From NCBI GenBank assembly GCA_007133145.1, contig SLNF01000070.1, forward strand, positions 1-9,527: a DNA stretch of 9,527 nucleotides. Direction: 5' to 3'. Under the pieces are notes generated by a model. The model did no database searches. It saw only the letters and a list, made by a program, of their open reading frames with translations, and was not told the DNA's origin. Origin of the DNA: Nitriliruptorales bacterium. Its GTDB lineage: Bacteria > Actinomycetota > Nitriliruptoria > Euzebyales > Egibacteraceae. Made by a program: the position numbers and the translations under genes. This document shows, one piece after another, positions 1 through 5,361 of the stretch (position 1 is the stretch's first letter; each line of letters starts with the position of its first letter).

Positions 1-486
1 CCCGACCTCCTCGCCGACGCCCTTGCCGGCAGCGATCCCGACGACGACCTCGGCTGCCTCGCCGCGCTCGGCAGCGCGGTCGCGCCGCTGTGCCGGCCGC
101 TGCCCGCCGGGGAGGCGCTGCTCGTCGGGCCGCGGGCGGGGTCGCTCGCGGGCGGTCTCGGTCTGCCGGTCGTCAACCACAAGGGTCCCGCGCCGCCCGA
201 GGGGGCGATTGCGGCGGAGGTCGGCGGCAGCCGCCGCGACTGGATCGCGTGGAACCGCGGGCGGCGTTGGATCCACCTCGTCGTCGGCGGGCGCGGCTGG
301 GAGGCGCTCTGCGACGAGGATCCCCTCGCGGTGTCGTGGAGCCGCCCCGAGGACCTGCCGGTCGCCTTGTCCCTGGCCGCCGAGCACGGCCTCGTCCTGG
401 GCTATGACGGCTCGAAGGCGCCGCCGCGCCGGGCCGGCGCCCTCGACGTCGCCATCGCCGTGCGCGACCTCCTGCCGCGGCGATGA
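1..486 (+). CDS. Unrecognised protein, C-terminal 161 residues (5' end outside window)
   Basis: An open frame runs from the first base to a TGA at 484-486. No start is visible, so the gene begins upstream. Codon third positions are almost all G or C, which supports real coding. The visible part is soluble-looking, starting with an acidic patch (SDPDDDLG), then a Gly/Ala/Leu-rich stretch, then a Trp-rich segment around residues 79-115 (WIAWNRGRRWIHLVV, GWEAL, VSWSRPEDL). It ends in a short basic tail (LLPRR). I do not recognise the family, and no catalytic motif stands out. The stop overlaps the next start as ATGA, so the two genes are probably co-transcribed and translationally coupled. A flagellar role is possible from the neighbourhood but not shown. 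Confidence 0.75.
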   Translation, partial: PDLLADALAGSDPDDDLGCLAALGSAVAPLCRPLPAGEALLVGPRAGSLAGGLGLPVVNHKGPAPPEGAIAAEVGGSRRDWIAWNRGRRWIHLVVGGRGWEALCDEDPLAVSWSRPEDLPVALSLAAEHGLVLGYDGSKAPPRRAGALDVAIAVRDLLPRR

Positions 487-809
487 GGACCGGGCCGCTC
501 CGCCGCGTCGCCGGCACGATCGGGCTGCTTGCCCTCGCGCCGACCGCGTGGCTGCTGGCCAGTGGTCAGCTCACCGTCGTCGAGGCCGCCTGGCGGGCGG
601 CGATCACGCTCCTGCTCGTCATGCTGCTCGGGAGGGTCGCGGGCTGGTTCGTCGAGGCGCTCGCGCTCAGCGTCCAACCGCCGGGTGACGGTGCCGCCGA
701 GGCCTCGACAGCCTCCGGCGGCACCCCGCCGACCGCCGGCAGAAGGCGCGAGGACGAGCCCGTCTGGCACGCCGCAGCCGCTGGCGACGACGTCGACGGC
801 GAAGGCTGA
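483..809 (+). CDS. Small membrane protein with two predicted transmembrane helices, function unknown
   Basis: This is a 108-residue protein. Residues 1-9 are basic (MRTGPLRRV). Hydrophobic segments at about 10-27 (GTIGLLALAPTAWLLASG) and 36-58 (containing AITLLLVMLLGRVAGWF) look like two membrane helices. The last 45 residues are hydrophilic, rich in Ala/Gly/Pro and then acidic, and probably disordered. The ATG overlaps the previous gene's stop by four bases (ATGA) and has no clear Shine-Dalgarno sequence, which fits translational coupling. Codon third positions are strongly G/C, as expected for a true gene here. The family is not recognised. It converges with the HD-GYP gene on the other strand. 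Confidence 0.7.
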   Translation: MRTGPLRRVAGTIGLLALAPTAWLLASGQLTVVEAAWRAAITLLLVMLLGRVAGWFVEALALSVQPPGDGAAEASTASGGTPPTAGRRREDEPVWHAAAAGDDVDGEG

Positions 810-1062
810 ACGCTCTCTGCGGGCCGTCGGCGGAAGGCGCAAGCGCGCCACGTGGGGTCGCCGATCAGGGGCGTACCGGCCTGGGCGAACCGACGAGGTC
901 GCCGGGGCCTGCGGGTGGCCGGTCGCGTCGCGCAGCGCGGGCACGGCGAGTTGCGCACCCCGATGGTGATCGAGAGTGGGCGGGCGGGTGGCGGTGCCAC
1001 CACCGCCGCGTCCGTCCGCGCCCAAGCCGGACCGTCCCGAGCGAGCAGCCGCCGCAGCGGTG
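810..1062. other. Intergenic gap between converging genes
   Basis: This 253-base gap separates the end of the small membrane protein from the end of the HD-GYP gene. I find no tRNA, no convincing small gene and no clear promoter. It holds a hairpin at 983-1007 and the sequence GCCGATCAGGGG at 860-871, which recurs in the other large gap at 3910-3921. Confidence 0.6.
983..1007. terminator. Possible bidirectional terminator hairpin
   Basis: GGCG plus GGTGGC pairs with GCCACC plus CGCC around a 3-base GGT loop, giving a 10-bp GC stem with a 2-base AC bulge. It lies between two converging genes, where a terminator is expected. No T-run follows on either strand, so it is not a textbook intrinsic terminator, although actinobacterial terminators often lack one. 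Confidence 0.3.
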
Positions 1063-2751
1063 CTACTCCTCGCGCGCGGCGAGTTCGCTGAGCACTCGGC
1101 GGGCGGCGGCCACGAGCTCGGGATCGAGCTCACTTCCGGCGCGGCGGTCGAGCTCCTCGAGAGCCTCGGGTAGGGCGAGGGCGCCGTCGGTCTCCCCGTC
1201 CGCGCCCTCGAGGAGCGCGTCGAGGGTGTCGGCACAGCGGATGATCCGCGCGGCGGTGGGGATCTCCTCGCCGACGAGCCCGTCGGGGTAGCCCGAGCCG
1301 TCCCAGCGCTCCTGATGGCTGCGGATCGCCGCAGCCACCGCGTCGCCGGCGGAGGTGCGCAGCCAGGAAGCGCCTCGGTCGGGGTGGCTGCGGTAGCGGG
1401 TCCGCTGCTCGTCGCTGAGCTCCGAAGGCGAGGTGAGGCAGTCGAGCGGGAGGGAGACCTTGCCCGCGTCGTGCAGCAGCGCGGCGAGCGCGAGCTCGGA
1501 GCGCATCGTCCCCTCGAAGCCCTGCTCGGCCCCGATCGCGGCGGCCCACTCGGCGACGCGATGGCCATGGCCGGGCCCGCAGGGGTCGTGCTCCTCGACG
1601 AAGGCCACGGCCCGTTGGGCGGCCTCGAGCTCGGTCGTCGCCGACACGCCGAGGGCGAGCCGTTCGGCGGAGACCACTGCGCTGCGCTTCTCGACGCTCG
1701 CGACCTCGAGCGCGCGCTTGGCGATCTCGTCGAGTGGGGCGAGCTCGGTGGAAGCCTCAGGGCCGGCGTGGCCGACGGCGAGCGCGAGGAGCCGGTTGCT
1801 CAGCGGCGCGTAGCTCTCGGTGACCCGCATCATCTGACGTGCGAGCTGCTCGGTGCGGTGGGGGGACAGGTTGACGCTGATGATGCCGAAGGTGTCCTCG
1901 TCGAGGGCGTAGAGCTCAGCGCCCTCGCGGTGGACGAGCTGGCGGAAGCTGAGCGACAGCCGTCGGCGCAGCAGCGCGGCGGCCTCTGCCGAGACCCGCT
2001 CGCCGACCTCGCCGAGGTGGATGACGCGGGCGCGGGCCACGCGCGGGACGTCACCGCCGTGGAGGAGGTGCTCGATGCGCTGCTTGTAGGCGGTGGCCGT
2101 CGGCAGGTTCGTGACCCTGTCGCGGGTGCGAGAAGGGTCTCCGGAGCCCGAGGGGCCGGCCTGGCGCTCGTAGGTCTCGACCATCGACTGGTCGTAGGCG
2201 CGGCCCTCGAGGTAGGAGCGGATCGCGCCTTCGTTGCCCTCGGCGACGACGCCGATGGCGCCGGCGCGCAGGACCTCGACGGCAGCGCCCTCCCCACCGG
2301 TGTGCACGACCACGACGATCGGCACGTGCGCGGCCGCGCCGAGAGCGCGGAGGTGATTGCGCAGCTCGGTGCGCGGCAGGCGCGTGGAGATCGCGACGAG
2401 GTCGCAGTCCCCGACGGCGGCGAGGTCGTCGTAGAGCTCGTACTGCCCCGACTCGTGGAGCCTGCCGACCGCGGTCTCCGACAGGCCGAGGCGCAGGATC
2501 TTCGCCGGCGCGCCCTCCCAGGGCAGGTGCCCCTCGCCGAGCTGGCCGGAGTCGACGTGGACGTCGGAATCCTCGGGCACCTCCTCAGCGCCAGGGGCCT
2601 CCGCGCCCCCACCGTGCCCGCTGGTGTCCTCCCCGGCCTGCTCGGGGCCCCCGGGCTCGGCGGGCGGCTGCCCGGCGTCGCGCTCCTCGGTGGTCTGGTG
2701 CCCAGCCGCCTCGGCCTCGGGGCCGGATGAGGGGGCGGTGGCGGTGCTCAC
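1063..2751 (-). CDS. HD-GYP domain protein with N-terminal pseudo-receiver and degenerate GGDEF domain
   Basis: A likely cyclic-di-GMP phosphodiesterase-type signalling protein of 562 residues. Residues 1-75 are low-complexity and acidic. About 82-188 resemble a response-regulator receiver, but the phosphoacceptor Asp position reads Ser (VAIS, S122) and the usual Lys position reads Glu, so it should not be phosphorylated normally. About 211-330 resemble a GGDEF domain (opening DRVTNLPTATAY), but the active-site loop reads YALDEDTFGII instead of GGDEF, so cyclase activity is unlikely. About 390-530 form the HD-GYP domain: GHGHR, then HDAGK at 427-431, then HQERWDGSGYP at 479-489. I chose the GTG at 2749-2751 because AGGAGG lies 8 bases upstream; a longer frame from a TTG at 2787 has no such site. 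It follows the sigma gene on the same strand after an 85-base gap. Confidence 0.88.
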   Translation of the reverse strand: MSTATAPSSGPEAEAAGHQTTEERDAGQPPAEPGGPEQAGEDTSGHGGGAEAPGAEEVPEDSDVHVDSGQLGEGHLPWEGAPAKILRLGLSETAVGRLHESGQYELYDDLAAVGDCDLVAISTRLPRTELRNHLRALGAAAHVPIVVVVHTGGEGAAVEVLRAGAIGVVAEGNEGAIRSYLEGRAYDQSMVETYERQAGPSGSGDPSRTRDRVTNLPTATAYKQRIEHLLHGGDVPRVARARVIHLGEVGERVSAEAAALLRRRLSLSFRQLVHREGAELYALDEDTFGIISVNLSPHRTEQLARQMMRVTESYAPLSNRLLALAVGHAGPEASTELAPLDEIAKRALEVASVEKRSAVVSAERLALGVSATTELEAAQRAVAFVEEHDPCGPGHGHRVAEWAAAIGAEQGFEGTMRSELALAALLHDAGKVSLPLDCLTSPSELSDEQRTRYRSHPDRGASWLRTSAGDAVAAAIRSHQERWDGSGYPDGLVGEEIPTAARIIRCADTLDALLEGADGETDGALALPEALEELDRRAGSELDPELVAAARRVLSELAAREE

Positions 2752-2809
2752 GGGGTCGGCCTCCTGCGCGGGCGCAACAGTCTGCAATGGTCCCGTCGGC
2801 GGGGGCGGG

Positions 2810-2826
2810 GCGGGCTATAGGCCCGC
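2810..2826 (-). terminator. Hairpin between sigma gene and HD-GYP gene (terminator or attenuator)
   Basis: GCGGGC and GCCCGC form a perfect 6-bp inverted repeat around a 5-base loop (TATAG on the plus strand). It starts 10 bases beyond the sigma gene's stop codon. No T-run follows. It could reduce read-through into the HD-GYP gene or simply protect an mRNA end. Confidence 0.3.
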
Positions 2827-2836
2827 GGCGCGCGGC

Positions 2837-3736
2837 TCAGGCGCCCTCGGCGAGGCTGACGCTGCGACCGCCCAGCTCGATGCGGCTGCGCCAGGTGCTC
2901 GCTGCGGCGACCTCGGCGACGTAGGCGGCGCGCCGGCGCATGCCCGGCGCGGAGGCGGGCACCTCGGGCACCCCGTCGTGCGTGGAGGCGAAGTAGGCCT
3001 GCACGGCGTGGAGGGCCTCGCTGCGGATCTGGGAGACCCGTGCCTCGGTGACGCCGAGGTCGGCGGCGATGTCGCGCAGCAACTCGCCGTCGAAGAAGTA
3101 GCGCTCGACGACTTCACGCTGGGTCTCGGGCAGGTGATGCACGGCGATGCGTACGGTGCCGAGCAGCTCGGTCCGCTCGAGGGCGTCCTCGGGCAGGGAG
3201 CGCTGGTCCTTCTCGGGGATGAGGTCGCCGTAGGAGATCGCGTCCTCGCCGTCGTCGCCACCGACGCGCTGGTCGAGGTGGAGGAGGTTGGCGTTGGCGG
3301 CGGCGTCGCGACGGGCACCGAGCTCTGCGGCGCTGATGCCGAGCGCGGTGGCGAGCTCCTCGGGGCTGGGGGAGCGACCGTGCTCCTGCTCGAAGGCGGC
3401 CTCGGTGGTGACGATCTCGCGCATGTCGCGGCGCAGGCTCCGGGTCGCCCAGTCGCGGGTACGCGTCGAGTCGATGATCGCTCCGCGGATGCGGATCGTC
3501 GCGTAGCGCGCGAACGGCACGCCAGTATCGGGATCGTAGCGGCGGGAGGCGTCGACGAGCCCGCTCGCACCGGCGCTCCAGAGCTCCCCACGGTCGATGT
3601 GGCGGGGGTAGCGCGAAGCGAGCTGGTTGACGACGTGCTGTACGAGGTAGAGGTGCGACTCGACGAGCTCGTTGGCCTCAGCGGAGGCTGGCTCGGTGTG
3701 TGCGGTGGCCGTGGCGTGGTCTGTGCGGTGACTCAT
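2837..3736 (-). CDS. fliA: FliA/WhiG-family (sigma-28 type) RNA polymerase sigma factor
   Basis: This 299-residue alternative sigma factor most likely directs RNA polymerase to flagellar promoters. Region 2 spans about 23-103 (LVQHVVNQLASRYP, ELWSAGASGLVDASRRYDP, FARYATIRIRGAIIDSTR, RDWATRSLRR). Region 3 spans about 105-165. Region 4, with its helix-turn-helix, spans about 195-248 (LPETQREVVERYFF, LRDIAADLGVTEARVSQIRSE). The usual family motif GAxLDELRxxDW reads GAIIDSTRTRDW here. After region 4 there are about 50 extra residues (251-299), basic then Ala-rich, beyond where FliA proteins normally end. The ATG is preceded by GAGGAG 8 bases upstream. In streptomycetes the family member is WhiG (sporulation); beside flgK, flgL and csrA a flagellar role is more likely. 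A matching promoter lies at 8147-8172. No FlgM-like anti-sigma gene is visible. Confidence 0.93.
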   Translation of the reverse strand: MSHRTDHATATAHTEPASAEANELVESHLYLVQHVVNQLASRYPRHIDRGELWSAGASGLVDASRRYDPDTGVPFARYATIRIRGAIIDSTRTRDWATRSLRRDMREIVTTEAAFEQEHGRSPSPEELATALGISAAELGARRDAAANANLLHLDQRVGGDDGEDAISYGDLIPEKDQRSLPEDALERTELLGTVRIAVHHLPETQREVVERYFFDGELLRDIAADLGVTEARVSQIRSEALHAVQAYFASTHDGVPEVPASAPGMRRRAAYVAEVAAASTWRSRIELGGRSVSLAEGA

Positions 3737-3883
3737 CGCGCCCGCTCCTCGTCTCGCGCCCCGTCTCCCTCGGTCCCGCCCGCCGGCCCGGCGTTCGTGC
3801 CGCTCGTGTGGGGACGGCCTCGGAGAGACGTCGTGGGAGGTGCTTCGTCCCCGCGCACGAGGGCTTGAGGGCCTCAGCGCTAT

Positions 3884-3898
3884 TTGACACAGAGGAAC
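3884..3898. promoter_or_regulatory. BldD-box-like operator upstream of the sigma gene
   Basis: The 15 bases TTGACACAGAGGAAC match the published BldD box of Streptomyces (nTnACnCWGnGTnAn) at 8 of 9 fixed positions; the one mismatch is G for the T of GT. The site lies about 148 bases upstream of the sigma gene's ATG. whiG is a known BldD target in Streptomyces, and BldD acts with cyclic-di-GMP. The same bases include TTGACA, so it could instead be a -35 element. No BldD gene is in this window. Confidence 0.3.
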
Positions 3899-3953
3899 CA
3901 GTCAAGAATGCCGATCAGGGGGAGAGGCGCTGCCGCAAACGCGTAAAGCCATG

Positions 3954-3976
3954 TAGTTACAAATAACTAGTTATTT
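3954..3976. promoter_or_regulatory. Cluster of TAGTTA half-sites with a 16-bp perfect palindrome
   Basis: A perfect palindrome AAATAACTAGTTATTT occupies 3961-3976. Another TAGTTA at 3954-3959 pairs with TAACTA at 3964-3969 across a CAAA spacer. This gives three alternating half-sites in 20 bases, in one of the few AT-rich spots of a very GC-rich window. The arrangement looks like an operator for a dimeric regulator, placed about 180 bases before the second flgN-like gene and 225 bases before the sigma gene. The protein that would bind is unknown. Confidence 0.45.
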
Positions 3977-4074
3977 CTCGGGCTTGGCGGTCGCTGCGGT
4001 GGGCGCTCGTGCGGTCGTGCGCTTCATCGCCGGCACCGTCGGCCGACAGGCGGGGGAGGTAAGCGCCGGTGAGA

Positions 4075-4095
4075 TCCCGACAAGGACCATCGGGA
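4075..4095 (+). promoter_or_regulatory. Leader hairpin with GGA in the loop, CsrA-binding-site-like
   Basis: TCCCGA (4075-4080) pairs perfectly with TCGGGA (4090-4095) around the 9-base loop CAAGGACCA. The loop shows GGA at 4084-4086, and ACAAGGA across the stem-loop junction matches the ACARGGA core of the known CsrA-binding consensus. Further GGA motifs occur at 4127-4129, 4142-4144 and 4145-4147, the last two inside the Shine-Dalgarno sequence of the flgN-like gene. CsrA commonly bridges one loop site and one site over the ribosome-binding site. A transcript starting upstream of 4075 is assumed, not shown. Confidence 0.4.
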
Positions 4096-4153
4096 CCGGC
4101 CCCCCTCCGGGCGGGTCGAGACCGCTGGAGACCGTGCCCAGGGAGGAGCGACC

Positions 4154-4645
4154 GTGCACCCCGCCCCGGACCTCGTGAGCGCCCTCGCCGCTGAGGCCGA
4201 TGCCCTCGAGGAGGTGCGCCGCCGGGCCGTCATCCTCTACCTCGCCGTGCGCGCTGGCGAGCAGCGCTACGTGCCAGCTGCCGGTGCCGAGCTCGAGGAC
4301 GCCTGCGACGACCTCGCCGCCGCCTCCCTCGTGCGCGCGGTCGCCCTCGAGGAGTGCGCGGAGGCCTTCGGCCTGCCGCCGGAGGCGACGTTGCGCGAGC
4401 TCGAGGAGGGGTGTCGCGATTGCCGAGGCCCGCAGGTCCGCGAGCTCGGTGACCGGCTGCGCTCGGCGGCCGCCGAGCTCGCCGACGTGCGCGCGGCGAC
4501 CGAAGCGGTCGTCGGGGAGTCCCAGGCCAAGGTGCACGCCGCGCTGGCGCGCCTCGAGATGCCGGCGGACTACCGCCAGCCGGATCGGTGCTATGCCTCG
4601 TCCCCGCCGGACCCCTCACCGGCGCTCTTCGACGGGCGGCTCTGA
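4154..4645 (+). CDS. Second FlgN-like protein (putative flagellar export chaperone paralogue)
   Basis: This 163-residue, mostly helical and acidic protein resembles the FlgN at 7627-8139. Residues 35-85 align with FlgN 41-92 with at most one gap: GEQRYV against DERRFV, RAVALEECAEAF against RAGALETVARAW, and ATLRELEE against LTLAELAE. It is read opposite to the flgN-flgK operon. The GTG start has AGGAG 5 bases upstream. The last 55 bases overlap the 3' end of csrA tail to tail. The C-terminal 25 residues (from about PADYRQPDRCY) are Pro-rich and lack a match in FlgN. It may serve a different cargo, such as flagellin or the cap protein, or be a divergent duplicate. Its leader carries a CsrA-site-like hairpin. 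Confidence 0.8.
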   Translation: MHPAPDLVSALAAEADALEEVRRRAVILYLAVRAGEQRYVPAAGAELEDACDDLAAASLVRAVALEECAEAFGLPPEATLRELEEGCRDCRGPQVRELGDRLRSAAAELADVRAATEAVVGESQAKVHAALARLEMPADYRQPDRCYASSPPDPSPALFDGRL

Positions 4646-4884
4646 GATCCGCGCGTGAGGTCGGGCTGGCGTCGGCCGAGCAGGGCGCTGGCGCGGTCGG
4701 CGCTCGCGATCGCCGCGGCGTTCTCGCGCTCGATCTCGCGGTAGACCTCCGCACGGTGGATCTGCACGCGCCGTGGGGCCTCGATGCCCACGCGCACCTG
4801 GTCGCCGCGTGACTCGAGGACGGTGACGACGATCTCGCTGCCGATCATGATCGACTCACCGGCGCGCCGGGTGAGGACGAGCAT
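4591..4884 (-). CDS. csrA: CsrA, carbon storage/translational regulator
   Basis: CsrA is a dimeric RNA-binding protein that binds GGA motifs near ribosome-binding sites. Residues 1-58 match the family almost throughout: MLVLTRRAGESIMIG, the strand VVTVLESRGDQVRVGIEAP, and the RNA-contacting segment QIHRAEVYREI with Arg44. At 97 residues it is longer than typical CsrA (about 60-80). The extra tail, about 60-97, is polar and disordered-looking (LTRGSQSRPSKSAGEGSGGD) and is partly encoded opposite the second flgN-like gene. The ATG overlaps the fliW stop as TGATG, and no Shine-Dalgarno sequence precedes it, so translation probably depends on ribosomes finishing fliW. This pairing fits the FliW-CsrA switch known from Bacillus, where free FliW titrates CsrA once flagellin is exported. 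Confidence 0.95.
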   Translation of the reverse strand: MLVLTRRAGESIMIGSEIVVTVLESRGDQVRVGIEAPRRVQIHRAEVYREIERENAAAIASADRASALLGRRQPDLTRGSQSRPSKSAGEGSGGDEA

Positions 4885-5309
4885 CAGTCGGTCGTGTCGT
4901 CGTCGAGGTGCACGGTGTGGCGCACGGGATGCCCCGATTCGGTGAGGACGACCTGGCGGCCGCGCTGCGTCCGGGCGTTGACCACGAACGGGCCGAGGAG
5001 GTTGAGGTGGAACGCGCGGGCGGCCTCGTCGAGGGTCACCGCGCAGAACACCACGGCATCGTCGGGGTCGGTGAGCGCGAGCTCGCGCTCGTCGTCCTCG
5101 CTGAGCACCGCCTCGTAGTCGGGCACGAGCAGCCAGGGTGAGCAGACCACGAGTGCGATCTCGGGGTTCTCGACGCTCTGCAGCACCTGGAAGGTGCCCG
5201 CCTCGTCGAGGTCGTGGAGCACGAACTCCCGCGCCTCGGGGAACCCGGGGATGCCCTCGTCGAACCGCAGGACCCGTCCGGTGGCGGTCTTGACCTCGGT
5301 ACCGTTCAC
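4884..5309 (-). CDS. fliW: FliW, flagellar assembly factor and CsrA antagonist
   Basis: This 141-residue protein has the FliW pattern: RFDEGIPGFPEAREFVLHDL, then FQVLQSVENPEIALVVCSPW, VPDY, and NLLGPFVVNARTQRGRQVVL near the C-terminus. In Bacillus, FliW binds either flagellin or CsrA and so couples filament assembly to flagellin translation. The start is a GTG at 5307-5309, preceded by a GAGGGGG purine run close upstream; this gives a normal family length. The flgL stop lies 52 bases upstream, and csrA starts within the fliW stop codon. The C-terminus ends in an acidic run (LDDDTTD). Confidence 0.95.
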   Translation of the reverse strand: MNGTEVKTATGRVLRFDEGIPGFPEAREFVLHDLDEAGTFQVLQSVENPEIALVVCSPWLLVPDYEAVLSEDDERELALTDPDDAVVFCAVTLDEAARAFHLNLLGPFVVNARTQRGRQVVLTESGHPVRHTVHLDDDTTD

Positions 5310-5361
5310 GGTCCCCCTCGCTCGCTCGCGGGCACGCGGCCGGCGCTTGCCGCCAGCCTAC

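Larger units (their letters stand above)
3737..4153. other. Divergent regulatory region between sigma gene and second flgN-like gene
   Basis: These 417 bases separate two divergently read genes and contain no gene I can support. The middle (about 3880-3976) is much richer in A and T than the rest of the window. It holds a TTGACA-like box, a BldD-box-like sequence and overlapping TAGTTA half-sites. The part next to the flgN-like gene holds a hairpin with GGA in its loop and several more GGA motifs before the Shine-Dalgarno sequence. No clear -35/-10 pair could be fixed for either gene. Confidence 0.6.

Noticed and set aside
850..960. tRNA gene in the gap, suggested by a GGTTCG on the minus strand
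   Set aside because: No acceptor stem, no proper T-loop and no anticodon arm could be folded.
566..1003. Minus-strand frame containing AQAGTPLIGDPTW, slightly like the end of RluA-type pseudouridine synthases
   Set aside because: Only one short motif resembles the family, the rest is Arg/Pro/Ser-rich, and it runs antisense into the membrane-protein gene. Probably chance.
402..1568. 388-codon minus-strand frame across the membrane-protein gene and the end of the HD-GYP gene
   Set aside because: It crosses two supported genes in other frames and reads as Arg/Ser/Pro-rich shadow sequence.
1315..2730. Long 471-codon open frame on the plus strand opposite the HD-GYP gene
   Set aside because: It is a mirror of the real minus-strand gene. 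Its product is a Val/Gly/Leu/Glu-rich sequence without domains, as expected for antisense frames in GC-rich DNA.
3884..3912. Sigma-70 type promoter with a -35 of TTGACA
   Set aside because: The -35 is perfect but no acceptable -10 lies 16-18 bases away on the plus strand (GAATGC, AATGCC or ATGCCG).
3900..3960. Cyclic-di-GMP (GEMM-type) riboswitch suggested by GCAAACGCGTAAAGCC
   Set aside because: The paired elements and tetraloop-receptor arrangement of the class are not found; only scattered bases agree.
4023..4049. Sigma-28-like promoter (TTCA-N15-GCCGACAG) for the second flgN-like gene
   Set aside because: Two mismatches in the -10 and a poor -35. The position would suit the leader hairpin, but the match is too weak to claim.
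4060..4083. TAAG followed by CCCGACAA, similar to the flgN promoter
   Set aside because: The spacing is only 12 bases, too short for this sigma family, and the second element is part of the leader hairpin stem.
3971..4090. Possible 39-codon minus-strand gene ending MKRTTARAPTAATAKPEK and stopping in the AT-rich patch
   Set aside because: No convincing ribosome-binding site or family match; it lies in the regulatory region opposite the flgN-like leader.
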